DNA of 64,000 bases from Armillaria gallica (GCA_037576215.1 JBANDB010000001.1:8122001-8186000), one strand, 5' to 3'; positions 23,171 through 35,833 are shown, numbered from the stretch's first letter. Notes: generated from the sequence alone by a model not told the origin. Translations and numbers: made by a program.

Positions 23171-24759
23171 AATACTATATGACTCCCTTCTGTTTCTTTT
23201 TTCAAGTGCATACCATGTGCTAAACTATAGAGTGTACTGGCAATAATCCAGTCATCATGATACTGGGTCAATGGGTTTCCATTTCTAGGACTCACTTTGA
23301 GGGTGATGGTTCTTCTTTTCTTGAGACTATGCACCAGTTCTATATTAGCACATGACTCTCAGATCGAGTTTCATTGATCCACATCTCTGAGATATATATT
23401 CTTAATTTGAATACAAGCCACATCTATATATTAATACAGGTTGATGATGACAAAGATAGTGGACTTTGAAGATTTCAGCCATTGCCATCCCATGGCATTA
23501 TCCAGCTGAGTTTCAATTCCGCCGCAATGCCACCCGCAATTTTCATGCCCTTGCCATCTGCCCCCTGCTCCCATGCTCCGTTTCATGTCCCCTGTGCCAC
23601 TTCACCCCAGGTAAGCATTAGTTTCTTCTTTGATGATGTTAGCCCATCTGATCATGCTCTTTTAGGCTATTTTAGTACCTTTTTCATGGTACTGCTCATC
23701 AATCTTTGATGGAGGCTGTTTTTAACTGATTGTCCCTTCAGGTGTTCTTGCCCTGGGTTCCTGTTTGCTCTCACAGGAGTTACTTCCCTTTGCTTCAGGA
23801 GTCTGTCTTTGGTTGCTTTCTGTTCAGATCATTTGCACAGAGTAGATCAAGGTGCTGCTGGGTGATCCCCTCAATTTCTGTGTCAAAGCAAAGATGAGAG
23901 CTCTCAGATTCAGTTCTGAGCCTCTTTCCTTTCTTTAGGGCACAGTTATTGGTGACAAGCCTACCCTCCTGCATGCCTGTGAATAGGGGCCTCTGTCAAG
24001 TGCAATGAGTCAGGGAGATTGGTGTGGCAGGACCAATTGGGTCTTTGTGTTCGCACAGATATAGTTGCCCCCCCTTCCATTTGTGGAAGTATAGCTCCAT
24101 AACTGCTGTTGTTGCATCAAATTCCTCTGTACCAAATTTTGTGGTCCATCTGCAGTCAATTATAGATTTCTACAGTAGAGAGGTTTGTTACTCTGTGATT
24201 GAGTCCATTGCTACCATCTGTTTGTACCCTATAATGTATGTGTTTTTATATCTGATAGATTGGGTGAGATGCTCATAGCTTTCCTCCAACAGGAATCCAT
24301 CTACACCCTCCAGGAATGATGCCTTTGAATTTCCTTCCAGTATGCTTGAGTGTGATCATCAGGCAGAGTGGGAGCATGATCGTATTTAACATCTTCAAAT
24401 GACTTCTCCTTCTCATCGTTGTGGCTGATCTCCTCATCCAGGTCCTGATCCCAATATTCAACTTCCATGTTTTAACATCCCACCTGAGACCCACATTCCA
24501 TCTCAACTGGATCATCCATGTGAACATCCTATGCCTACAGTATTGCCTCATCCTGTTCTTCCCACCAGAGGAGGGCATCATAGGCAAGCACATGGTGGTG
24601 CATCTGGGGACAGTTGCCTGCACATGATAATGCTTCTGTTCCGCAGCGTCCTTTGCCACCACAGGGCCATGGGTGTGGTGGTGGATGTAGACATGCATGA
24701 GGGAGAGGAGGTCACAGCCATGGGAATCATCCTCCATGTGCATTGTCACCACCTGATAT

Positions 24760-24952
24760 TGATATGATGAATTCTGTTGATGAATCCCAACAGTCACCAC
24801 CTCTGCCTCCACCATCACCTACACCACCACCACCATCACCACCACTGACACCACCACCTCCTCCTGTACCTCCAGTACCACCTACACCACCACCACCTGC
24901 ACTATCTGTACCACCTACACCACCACCTCCTCCCCCACCACCACCATCGTGA
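24760..24952 (+). repeat. CCACCA/CCACCT low-complexity tract (proline-rich coding)
   Basis: Degenerate CCA/CCT trinucleotide repeats encode a proline-rich stretch in the same frame as the downstream zinc-ribbon motif, separated by one TGA at 24953. The glycine-rich frame on the opposite strand is its shadow. Confidence 0.6.
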
Positions 24953-27900
24953 TCAAGGACCATACCTTCCTTACTTCCTTATGCGAGACATCCATATGTT
25001 GAACCATATTCTCAGCAGAGTATTGGAAAAATGGAGTGGATTTGTGAACACTGTGGTGCACCACATTGGTATAACGAGCATCTCAAGAACAAGTCAAGGA
25101 CCAGACCCTGTTTTTCTAATCTCCATCCTGCTCCTGGCATTCTCCGAAATCTTCTGTGTAGCATCAGTCCAATGTCTGATAATTTTATGAAAAATATCTG
25201 ACAGTACAATGCAGCTTTAGCATTTACATCAGTGGCTGTAAAGGTGGATGAAGCAGTTACAAATTCTTCTGGACCATACTCCTTCCGTATATCCGGTGAG
25301 CTTCACCATCGGATGGGATCTCTGCTACCTGGAGAAAACTAAAAAATGTCTTATGCACAGCTGTATATACATGATCCGATGGAGGCATTGGGAATGTGTA
25401 ATCATTGCAATCCTAATCTGAAGCCTGAGATTATGTCTGCACTGCAGGGATTGCTCCATGATGTAAATCCATATGTCCCATTATATTGACATGCCTATCT
25501 CATCATGAAGGACAAATCCCATGAGGAGTATCAAAATCTTGAAGTGTGACTGCATGTAGGCAATGGCACTGATGGTCGGCGGTACAATCTGCCAACAGCA
25601 AATGAGTTGGCTGCTGTCATTCCTGGAGATAGATCAGAGCCAGTGAAGAATGAATGGGATATTGTCTTACCCATGCACGCATGCATGATCAATCTCTTAA
25701 ATGCATCAGCCAGCTACATCTAAGCTATCAGTCTCTTCATTATGTTCTTCTCTTTCCTTATGGAGAACTGGGTTGGAATTGATATATCCCTCTGGAGGAG
25801 ACAGGAACCCATACAGAGCATAAAAAGGTCACCCAACATATGTATTATGCTTATCGTCTTCATGAGCACCCAACTGTTGAACCAGATACACCATTGTTTA
25901 AAGAAGGGAGCCTGACCCAGCAGTATGTTGTGGATGCATGGGCCTCAATTGAACAAAGTGATCTCAACTGGGTTCAGAACAATCAGAAAACTATCCATGC
26001 AGATCTGTATAAGGGAGTGGTGGATGCAGCTACTAATGCTGATGGATTGCAAGACTCTGGCCAGCATATTGTCCTCCCTTCATCACATACTGGCAGTCCC
26101 TGTGTGATGTATCAGCTGTATCAGGACTCTATGGCAATTTGTAGAGCTTTGCAGAAGCCAGATATCTTTCTTACAATGACAGCAAACCCAAAGTGGCCAG
26201 AAATCATTGAGGCTCTGAAGTGCACAGATGGACCTGATCAGTAAGTGGAGGATTGACCAGATATTGTGGCCAGGGTCTTTCAGTTGAAGAAGGAGGCCTT
26301 ACTGCAGGAAATCAAAAAGGGTGGAATATTTGGCAAAGTCAGAGCTGTTGTGCATACTATTGAATTTCAGAAGTGTGGACTCCCTCATATGCATCTTCAG
26401 ATTTTTCTGGATCCAGAAGACAAGATTCGCTCACCTGCTGATGCCAATTCAGTCTCATGTGCTTAGATATCTGATCCTTAAACACATCCAATTCTTCATG
26501 AGGTGGTTACAAAATACATGGTTCATGGTCCCTGTGATCATCGCTGCAAAGGGCCTGATGGTCGCTGTACAAAGAATTTTCTGAAGGAGTTCAATGAGCA
26601 GACAGAATTCACCACTGATGGATATCCTAATCTGGCATGCCCCAACAATGGTCATAAGTATGTCAAGATGCATGGCAAAACCTGAACCATCTATACCAAC
26701 TGTGATATTGTCTCATATAATCCCTATCTCAGTGCATGATACAACTGTCACATCAATGTGGAGGTTTGTGTGTCTGTTAAGGCCATAAAATATATCCACA
26801 AATACATCTACAAGGGCCACAATAGGACTACATTGGAGGTTCGGGATCATGATGAGATCAAGGAGTTTCTGGATGCATGTTACATCTCTGCTATCGAGTC
26901 ATGCTGAAGCATCTTTTCTTTCTGGCTACATCAGGAGGAGCCAAATGTTGTGCATCTGCAGGTCCATCTTCCTGATAAACATCTTATCACATATGATGAG
27001 ACTGACAGTCCAGAAGAGATCTTAGCAGCAACTGAGGCAAAGACAACAACTCTGTTACAATGGTTCGATCTCAACAAAAAAGATCCCAGTGCATGTCAGT
27101 ATCTGTATCAAGATATTCCTGCCCACTATACCTGGAACAAGAACAAGAAACACTGGAATACACACCAATGACACACAACTATTGGTGGTACTATTGGCTG
27201 AATGTATCAGGCTGCTCCCTCATCTGGCAAGCAGTTCTATCTGTGGCTTCTTTTGACAGCTGTTGCTGGTGCTCAATCTTTCCAACATCTATGCACTGTC
27301 AATAATGTGGAGTGTGCTACCTTCAAGGAGGCATGCATAGCCATGGGTTTGCTGGAAAATGATAATGAATGGAGGCAATGCTTAGAGGAGGCTGCAATTA
27401 TGCAGTCAGAAGCACAGTTGCGATCATTATTTGTGACTCTCCTTCTCTTCTGCCAGCCAGCAAAGCCAGATGAGCTGTGGGAGAAGTTCAAGGAGAACAT
27501 TTGCGATGATCTGGCACACAAGCTCTGCCAATGTGATGTTTCAAATCCAACAGTTGCTCAGCTCTATGATTTTGGTCTTCATCTTATTGATAAACTCCTT
27601 CAATCTCATGGTTGTTGTCTCTCTGAGTGGATCCAGATGCCAGCCTCTACCATGGACTAGGCTGCTTATGAGGATAATCCTCTTCTGGCTACACAGCTGG
27701 CATATGATATCCCATCTCTGCAGCAATTAGTTGCTAATAACCTTCAAACATCTATATATTAAGACAGGTAGCTGATATAATAAGCTGACTTTCAATTTTC
27801 CAGCCATTGCCAGACCCTGGCCAATCTATATATTAAGACAGGTCGATGATAACATAATAAGGCAGACCTTAAACTTTCCAGCCATTGCCATCACATGGAC

Positions 27901-28392
27901 CAATCCAGCTGAGTTTCAATTTCATTATACTGCCATCACTGCCACTTCTCTACAGTGATGAGCTTCAATTTTGCTGCAGTGCTGCCTCTGCAATCCCCCC
28001 ATGGCACATCATTGGCATGGCTGGCATCCAGTACTCACTGAAAATAGATTATTGACCAACTATGCATGCTGACAGGAGTCAACAGGACACTGTAGGCTCC
28101 AAAGCAAGTATTAAACAACAAGCATTGAGCAATGAGTGAACAACAAACATCAAATGAAAATTTAGCAGGTAGAGTTAGGGGCCAGGAGACCATTCAAGGA
28201 CAGGTGATGCATATACTATTGTTATACATGTACTGACTATGTCATAATTTGCTTATTACAAGCCTTCCCCTCAGCAGGTAGAAATGGCAAGGAGACTATT
28301 CATGTAAGAATATGAGCTATGCTCAGCCTTTCTCTGTCCATGTAGAGCAACAAGCTGAGGTGACAGGTACAAAATATGAGGTATATATACTA

Positions 28393-28648
28393 CTGTTCAA
28401 TTTTGACTGTTAATTCATCTAACACATAACAGAACCCTGTGAAGTGAAGCTCCCAGTAATTCATTAACATGTAGCAAGCCCTTCTGAGAGACAGTATTGG
28501 CCCAATTTGAGAATTTTTGGCAGCTGGCTGATGCCGGAGACACTATATATGATAACTTCCCACCATATTTCAGTGAATGAAGCTATGACAATTTGCCTAT
28601 AAAGCATAACATGTAACACTCCATGAAGCTATAGTCAAAATTGAACCA
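28393..28648. mobile_element. Decayed TA-type MITE inside the nested Helitron
   Basis: Inverted ends CTGTTCAATTTTGACT and, at the right, GTCAAAATTGAAC. The internal sequence (CTAACACATAACAG... and CATGTAACACTCCATGAAGCTAT) matches the MITE at 35834-36313. The left TA flank is intact and the right one is lost. Confidence 0.5.
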
Positions 28649-29611
28649 TCCTCTAAAGTCTGAGCAGGCAAGGGAATGTAAGTACTGACTAAAACATGGA
28701 AATGAACTAACAGTCATAATGTCAAAGAAGTGAATCATTGCAATGACAAGCATAAAGATGAGAGGACAGTGTGCAAGGTGCTCCAGAGGGATTAGGGGTG
28801 CCCACCATACCCATACATACAGTTGATATGGACCTGTACCTGTACCATCAGTGCTCTGGAATTGGATTTTTACAGCTGTATTTGTACAGGCATTGGGTAG
28901 GTCAAATTGGGTTGTATGCCTATTCTTTGCATGTGTAGTGAGTGCAATTAATGAAATATAATGTTTTAACCACAAACCTCACCCAAAATAGGACACTATA
29001 CTCCTAAATACCACCTATATATGGTATACAGGATTAGTATGGTACAGTATATGGGCCAAACCCATACCATACTGTCAAGACCCTTTTGCCATATGGTTTA
29101 CAGCCATAACTGTATACAGTACGGTGGGCATCCCTAAGAGGGATTGGACTTCAACAATTCAGCTATCACAGGCTTACCCAGTTACCATGTCATAAACAGC
29201 CATTGTGATACTAACTGAGCTTCAACTTAGACTACTTATGCACACTATAGCAACAAAGCAAGTATCAAGCAACAAGCAATGAACATTGAGCAATGAGCAT
29301 TGAATGTCAATGGATGTAAGTCTTATAGAAATCATCAGAGCTCCAATAGTGACCATGGTAGCCCACCATGTCAGATATCCAAGTAAGGGACATAAGAACC
29401 AGAATACATATCTCTCCTGCCCTCCTATGTCAATCCTGTGTAGTGACAGCTATTAACAATGATCACCCAAATCATGGGAGTTCCTACCTGTCTATTACAT
29501 GGCTTACTACAGAAGTAACAGCACAAAGCTTTATGGCACTTATAAAAACCATTGTGCTCTATTGCAATGGTTCCAAACAGATAACAGAGATTCAACAACA
29601 TATCTTAGTAA

Positions 29612-29726
29612 AAAGCCAGGTTTGGGATGGGCCCCAACAAGCCGAAGTCCTGTGTCGCAGTCAGGTTGCCAGGACCCGAGGTACAAGGGTCCGGCAATCG
29701 TGATGAAGACACAGGGCATAGGCTTG
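29612..29726 (+). repeat. Helitron 3'-terminal repeat, inner copy
   Basis: This 115-bp segment is repeated at 31205-31323. The two copies are the 3' ends of the inner and outer Helitrons. The inner copy keeps CpGs and a good hairpin (GGACCCGAGGTACAAGGGTCC region), while the outer one has several C-to-T changes. The inner insertion is therefore younger or was less mutated. Confidence 0.75.
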
Positions 29727-31401
29727 TTCAATGAAGAGCAAATGACTGCTTACAATATTGTGGTTGACTTTACTATGAATGAACAAGGGAAATTGGTATT
29801 TCTGCATAGTGCTGGAGGTGGTGGAAAGACTTTTGTATGCAATACTATTGCAGCTGCTGTTCGTGCCCAAGGACAGATTGTATTGACCTGTGCCTCCTCC
29901 AGTATATCAGCAATTCTCTTAGTTGGAGGGCATACAAGCCACAGCACCTTCAAAATTCCAATTCCCTCATATGATGATACAACATGCAACATTCACAGAG
30001 GGACTCATCTGGCTGAACTTCTTTGTCGAACTTCTCTCATCATTTGGGATGAGGTTCCTATGCAGAACCAGCATAATATTGAGACTGTTGATCATACTCT
30101 TCATGATATCTGCAATAAGGATGCTCCTTTTGGTGGAAAAACAGTTCTTTTTGGTGATATGTGTATTTACTTTGAGTCACTATAGATCATCATTTTTGAC
30201 TGTTTATTTTAGGAGACTTTCGTCAGACATTGCCAGTTGTTTCATGAGGATCACGGGAGCAGATTGTTGCAGCTTCATTTCACTGTTCACCTTTATGGCC
30301 TCACATCGAAGTCATCCATTGGAAGAAAAACATGTGCCTGGATCAGACTCCTGAAAATGTAGAGTTTGCATGTTGGCTGCTTACAGTTGGTGCAGGTGAA
30401 GGACTCACCAAAGATCGAACCATCTCTCTTCCTGCTTCCATGCACCTTGCAGACTCTTCACTTTCTGGGCTCATCAGATACATTTATCAAATATCACAGC
30501 TGGCAATTTTCAAGATCACTTCTTTTTAAAAAGAACAATTCTCTCTGAATGCAATGATGATGTTGATGAAGTCAATCAGCAGGTTCTGGAGATGTTCCCA
30601 GGACAGGAGACAGTCTATTGGAGTACAGACAAGATGATAGAGGAAGAGTTGGATGATGCTGTACTCTTTATCCATTGGAGTTTCTTCAAAATTTCAATGC
30701 CTCCGGTTTACCACATGCAAAGCTGGCTCTCAAGATTGGATGTCCTCTTATGCTCCTATGCAATCTGGATCCAGCAAATGGCCTATGCAATGGGACAGGA
30801 ATGATTCTCACATGCCTTTGTCCTCATTTATTGGAATGTTGTCTTCTCAGTGGCAACAATGTAGGCAAGACTGTCTTCATCCCATGTATCACAATCAATG
30901 CTGATACAGCTGAGCTCCCTATCGCATTTTCACATTGCCAATTTCCAGTCAGGCTGGCTTTTGCAATGACAATCAATAAGTCTCAAGGCCAGTCAGTTAC
31001 CTATGTTGGATTGGATTTGCGTACTCCAGTTTTTTCACATGGACAACTCTATGTAGCACTTAGCCATTGCACTTCTGGACAATGGATTCGAGTTCTCTTT
31101 CCAGATACAGAAAAGTATACAGACACTTTGAATATTGTATATCCTGAGGCTCTATTACCTTCATAATACATATTTCTTTCTGAACTAATAACTGACACTC
31201 CTAAGTAATAAGCCAGGTTTGGGGCAGGCCCCAACAAGTCAAAGTCCCATGTCATAGTCAGGTTGTTAGGACCCAAGGTATGAGGGTCTGGCAATCGTGA
31301 TGAAGACACAGGGCATAGGCTTGTTGACTTCTAGATCTGATTCAACTGTGAGTGTGACATCGGACCGCAGTTTTCCATTCCCTAGGGACAAGTTCCATGT
31401 A

Positions 31402-33304
31402 CTGTACTATTTCAACCTTACATTCATGGCTTATGACATGTTATGCAACATCTTCAGCCAAGCAGATGTTCATGGATGGCTGTGACAGGGTATGTTAATC
31501 TTCATATTGTATCATCTTCACTACTGTTGTGGCTGTGTGGTTATCTTGTGTGACTGAACACCTAGGGTGTGAGTTCAATCCTTCATGATTGCAGCTTTTT
31601 ACTATCCAGTGATGATGTTGTGGATTGCTGGATTGTTCGGTGATGTGCTTGGTAACGGCGAGTGGCAAATGGACTAGAGGCTGGCAATGAACACCAACAA
31701 CACTAAACCAATCACTAACTCTACACTTATCACCAATGTATTGAATTCGGGCGTTTCGAGTACGATAGAAGCACTCTGCAGACTTCAATAATCAAGGAAA
31801 GTTGTTTAAAGACGTTTTATTTCGTTACTAGTGAGCTATACAAGCATACTACTCACACTAGTGGGGTTTGTAAGACACAATTGGATGAATAGTGACTCGA
31901 CTTGAGCTACTGTGCTCGCTCTGACTAGGACTGCTTCGAACTAGTGGCTCTCTTGGCCCTATAATGTCTTACAAGTGAATAAACACTTGACTAGTCGCTT
32001 TCTAGGCAGACTAGTGGCGCTCTTGGCCTAAGAATAATACTTTAAACTTCGAGAACTCGCTTGAACTAACTTCGAAACACTCTTGGCCTTTGCAGGACAC
32101 AAAAGATTGCTCTAAGACGCTTCTATTCACTCAATGCTATGGGTAACTTAGCGACTAGTAGCCACTTCGTCGAGGTTAAGCACAAAAGCCTTTAATTGGG
32201 GCACTAGATACTGACTAGTAGGTCACAATTGCGGGGATGGCTTGCCTGAGCTGCGCGTGCACCTATTCTACTACTTATATACTGGCCAACAAGGTACGAT
32301 CGAGATATAAATAACTGACTAGAGGAGTATTATTGATAAGGATTTCTTGGCTAGTCACGAATAATGGTGAATAATCACGCAATAGTCGGTCTAGAAATGG
32401 CCGCTTGCTGACTAGTGGGCCTAGGAGCTCTGCTAGAGGTGGCATTCCGTGTTCTTGGCCCAGCAACGCTCCACTTGCGTCAAGGATAAACGGCTAGCCT
32501 AACGAGCGTGCCTGTAGCAGCTGTCGATCGTGATCGAAGGCACAACCCGGCTATACTAGTTCCGATCGTAAATAGATCTGTATCGTACTAGCCCGATCTG
32601 GACAGCTGCGCTTCATTTCTAAATTCATTTCTAAGTCCCATTAGAGACTGCTGCACCGCTAGTCAACTCTTCTTAAACACTCGCGCGCAGACCGTTCCAC
32701 TAGTGACTGTACTTTCACGAGACCTGTATGTTCTGCTTCTTGTTGGGTGCACTCGTAGCTACCCCGTCGACTAGCGGTCGTCATTTACTGACTTGCTTGG
32801 TATTCGAGGTGCTAGTCACGCCGGCTGATAGACTTGACCCAATAGTGGTATCGCGCCTAAATCCTGGCTCGACTAGTAGCTTTCTGGCTTGACTATCAGC
32901 TTGAAGCCTCCACTATAGTCCTTTAGTTATTGCTAGTCTAAGATAGATATGCGCTAGTATGATTACAAAATCGCAAAATCTAGGTGTGAACGCATAGACG
33001 GTGTATCATTGGGTGGATGAAGACTTGACTCTTACAGGTAACGCAGAATCCGTCTTTGAGCTGCCAGAGTGGAGTTGTCAAGGCCACATCATAAAACCGA
33101 ATTTCTGGTATGACGGAAACATCTGGGAATGCATATAGACACTCAGAACATGTGTATTTTGTTATTCCTTGCTCAAAAATGGCATTAATTTAGAATTTTC
33201 TTTTGACTCTTCATTATAAGCTGTGACCTGCTATGAGGTATGCATATCTTTGTTTCACAGGCCTCTGTGACATGTTATGTGAACTTAAGGTCGAAATAGT
33301 ACAG
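31402..33304. mobile_element. TA-flanked MITE carrying a nested CTAGT-rich insertion
   Basis: The ends are CTGTACTATTTCAACCTTA at the left and, inverted, CTGTACTATTTCGACCTTAA at the right, with TA on both sides (31400-31401 and 33305-33306). The empty site is visible in the paralogous segment near 62252 (CCGTGTACAGGCC against CCATG-TA...TA-TAGGCCC). The MITE proper is about 0.5 kb; the rest is the insertion at 31658-33036. Confidence 0.7.
31658..33036. mobile_element. CTAGT-rich, CpG-retaining insertion of unknown class
   Basis: A 1.38-kb block is bounded by direct repeats GGTAACG (31651-31657 and 33037-33043). It contains more than fifteen ACTAGT/CTAGTC-type motifs on both strands and a recurring phrase near CTAGTGGCGCTCTTGGCC (about 31933, 32014 and, decayed, 32074). 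It has no coding frame. The CpG level is clearly higher than in the flanks, so it arrived late or escaped mutation. Read on the minus strand it begins TGTAAGAGTC, which could be an LTR start, but no matching CA end was found. Solo LTR or non-autonomous DNA element remain possible. Confidence 0.5.
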
Positions 33305-33409
33305 TATAGGCCCTTTGACAGGAGCTACCAGTTTCTCATAGGGGCTCACTTGCACACCAAGCAACCGGGCCAAAATCAAAGTCACAAAGCTATCCACGAT
33401 GTTCTTGAA

Positions 33410-33720
33410 TGTGTATTCTAGTGGTCTAACAGTGATTCAGATGCTTGGGGTTTGATTCCCTATGCTCTTCAAATGCTCTACCCAAGTCATGTTTATTTTT
33501 CATGCTTATAAGCTACTCAATCTCACATTCTATAGTGAAATTATCACCAATACCTTTTTATTGCTCTAAGATTTTACCCTATTGGATGTGACTCCTCAGA
33601 TACCACCAAGGCACCCCAGAGTACACTGAGCATTAACTATCATTCCTTATGGTTCCGATGTTGTGCAATGACGAGTGTGCCCATGGAAGCCTGGGGTTCA
33701 ATTCCCTGCATCACAGCATG
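33410..33720 (+). repeat. tRNA-like module array 1, continued (two modules)
   Basis: B boxes lie at 33449-33459 (GGTTTGATTCC) and 33695-33705 (GGTTCAATTCC). The first has an A-box-like TTCTAGTGGTCTAACAGTGA. They correspond to 62394-62404 (GGTTCGATTCC) and 62640-62650 in the duplicate, so CpG-to-TG decay can be read directly. Confidence 0.6.
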
Positions 33721-33789
33721 TATAGTGAATACACATATTTTGCATGAGCAATCACTTGTAGTGTTATAAGATGAAATAGAGTACAGCAT

Positions 33790-35720
33790 GTCATAGTGAT
33801 TTCAAATGGTTGACATTACTGGGTGGCAAGAAGAAAATCCCCGGAAACTATATGAAACTGCATACATTATTCAGTGACTCCATAATCTCTGTGTCAGGAT
33901 CCATATCCTGGATGAGAATAAGTATAACAATGAAAGGAATAAAAGACACCTCACCACCAACATGTAGCACCCGCCTGGCCTGGCTTCAGCTTGAGGATCC
34001 AAGCACCATCCTGTAGCATACGATGTATAGCATACATCAACCACCTCAGCTCATAGGCACTGGAAGAAAATGAGTCAATAAAGTGCATGTAGCAAAGGAG
34101 CAATGTACATACCCACCACCAGATTGGATTCGCCAAACGCTCCCTAATCTTTCAACGTCGGGACAGTGGTCTTTCTTCATATCTTCTCCATCTTGACAGA
34201 TCAATAAACGGCATCCACAGCAGAGTACACTTTCATCAGAGAATCTTTCCCTGATGGAATGGCACCAACTGATGAAATGCTGGGCCAGGGTACAAGTTGA
34301 TGTGGAGGATGTTATGGGTATCCCCACGCATCGGGTGTCCCACCAACCAAGTGTATGCGCTGCTGCATGTGCCTTCGATTACCTCTTTCACATACTTACT
34401 GTTGCCCATGGGCCCATGGGAACAAAGATATGCAGCACATTTCATTTTGCATAAAGAGCATGGATATGGTGTGTATTTGTCTAGGAAAGGTGAGCATGGG
34501 ACGGAGCTGATTAGGATATCACCTACTGGGCTGATGACAACAACAATGTACCCACCGGCTGAAAGACTTGGAGTGCTGAATTGAATAGTGACCTTGTAAT
34601 TCTCCCCTGGAAACTTGACAAGGAAGCAAGCATGGCTGAACCACATTGCCTCGATGTTCACAAATGCATCTGCTGTACCACATCAGTGCCTTGGGACTTG
34701 AAGTTAGGTGTGAAAGAAATGGGCGAGCTACACAATGGTCAGTGATGAAAATCCATGAGTCCCATGACCCAAACATGCACTATATTCATGACAAACATCT
34801 CCTCCATCTCAGCCACAGATTCTAAAATTACCCTTCCCTGTATTTGAAAGACGCGCCACGTACCTCTACACATGGAGCCCCTGACAAACCAGGTGTATGT
34901 GCTTGATCCTTGGGCTAAGCTAACAAGAAAATCAGCCATAGCTCAATCTGATAACAAAATACTTACCAAAACAATGACTGTGTTTGCCTCTGGTATATCC
35001 TCAACCTTCCACAGCAGTTCAGTGTACTTCTTTGGGCTGGGAAAGTGACCAGGTGAAGATCTATCACTGAATACAGAGTTGCACAGCACCTTTGCACCTC
35101 TCCCTGACAAACACAAACAGGCGCTTCAACAATGAAACATGTGTGGCCCAACAACATCGTCATAATCTTGCCTTGATGCTCCTCTTTTGTGTTGGTGTCA
35201 TCACAGGAATCACAGTTGTTTCCACTTAGAGTAAGCATCCATCGCTGAATGGGGCTTTGAACAGAAGCCCTCGCACCTCTCCTGGTAAACTGACAAACAG
35301 CAGTCCAATGAGAGAAAAAAGTGTGGCATAACCATGTTGCCTTGATCTCATGATTGCATTCATGCTCACAGGAAATCTGATCGCAGTCATTTCAACTTGG
35401 AGCACAGTGGAGCTGGTGTGCATGGCATAGTCAAGTTATCAAACGATTAGCGATGAAAAAAACAGGAGTGAAAACACACACCAAGCTCAGAATATCCATC
35501 TGCCTTCATCCTTCATGGATCTGGAACCATATAGGCTCACCAGTGGTCCAAGGCGCTGGGTGACCTCCTTGTTCTCACTTTCTTGGCATGTGTGGATGGC
35601 ATGGTTGTGAATAAGACTGCACGCTATCTTTGAACTGCGCTTATATAAAAGACCGGTTTCTGTACTTGGTTGGAGGGAATGGCACAATAATGACATAGCC
35701 TGTTTCCTGAAATGGCATGG
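33790..35720 (-). pseudogene. NAPE-PLD-like relic 4
   Basis: Minus-strand order: an N-terminal exon remnant with the TGEPIWFQ motif near 35530; a first strand motif near 35350; a second, EEHQGKIMTMLLGHTCFIVE, near 35170; and a third, NIEAMWFSHACFLVKFPGE, near 34640. CTLAQHFISW near 34280 sits in the place of TPAQHFSGR, and WILTQRLWS near 33895 marks the C-terminal exon. The repeated first-strand motif shows that partial copies are stacked head to tail. Many stops are present and CpG is depleted relative to the duplicate at 62750-64000 (compare 33801-33960 with 62745-62905, which align base for base). Confidence 0.6.
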
Positions 35721-35833
35721 TTCCACTATGGTGCTGGCTCTTGCCGATGGATACTGCAACCTCATGCCATTGGCCCCATCTTGAAACACTTCATGCTATG
35801 ATAATTGCATAGGGATGCAAAGGGTCAAGACTA

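Larger units (their letters stand above)
27751..29726 (+). mobile_element. Nested non-autonomous Helitron in the helicase gene
   Basis: The 5' end TCTATATATTAAGACAGG follows A (27750). The last about 115 bp, ending GGGCATAGGCTTG before T (29727), match the 3' end of the outer Helitron. Removing 27751-29726 joins ...NNLQT to FNEEQMTAY in one frame, which proves the boundaries. A hairpin, TTGCC.GGACCC...GGGTCCGGCAA, lies at about 29668-29699. The 5' end is duplicated: a second TCTATATATTAAGACAGG starts at 27825. It has no coding capacity and holds a decayed MITE near 28393-28648. Confidence 0.88.
24743..31166 (+). pseudogene. Helitron Rep/helicase, interrupted by a nested Helitron
   Basis: Domain order: a proline-rich stretch (24760-24952); a zinc-ribbon-like start MEWICEHCGAPHWYNEH at 25031; the Helitron-like N domain with FRISGELHHRMGSLLP near 25290; the HUH rolling-circle motif CGLPHMHLQIFL near 26370; a Cys-rich segment HGPCDHRC..C near 26520; then, after the nested insertion, a Pif1-like helicase with Walker A SAGGGGKTF near 29813. 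VLFGDFRQTLPV is formed by removing a 59-bp intron (30154-30212), and the C-terminal FAMTINKSQGQSVTYVGLDL lies near 30960. It ends at TAA 31164-31166. Stops occur where CGA or CAA would be expected (for example 24953, 25198, 25340, 30242). The true start is uncertain. It would have nicked and unwound the element ends for rolling-circle transposition in the nucleus. Confidence 0.8.
23423..31323 (+). mobile_element. Helitron, autonomous type, decayed (7.9 kb)
   Basis: The 5' end begins TCTATATATTAATACAGG directly after A (23422). The 3' end finishes ...GGGCATAGGCTTG before T (31324), the A|T insertion context of Helitrons. The uninterrupted paralogous locus at 62155-62185 runs ...GAATACAAGCCA|TGTTAACATCTTCT, which lets both ends be placed. 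A hairpin-forming stretch lies just inside the 3' end (near 31263-31294, GGACCC...GGGTCT, decayed). The body encodes Rep and helicase domains, now full of TGA/TAA stops, and is CpG-poor. Confidence 0.85.

Noticed and set aside
24727..24963. Glycine-rich frame on the minus strand
   Set aside because: It is the antisense shadow of the proline-rich CCA/CCT tract in the Helitron gene.
28583..28975. 130-codon minus-strand frame
   Set aside because: It lies in the non-coding part of the nested Helitron, overlaps a MITE end and has no recognisable domain.
31331..31334. CTAG as the Helitron 3' end
   Set aside because: It matches the usual CTRR rule, but the inner copy ends at CTTG and the paralogous locus aligns with TTGACTTCT as host sequence, so the end is placed at 31323.
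31651..33043. Confident solo LTR call
   Set aside because: The minus strand starts TGTAAGAG, but no CA end or 5-bp duplication typical of LTRs is found at the other border; left as unknown class.
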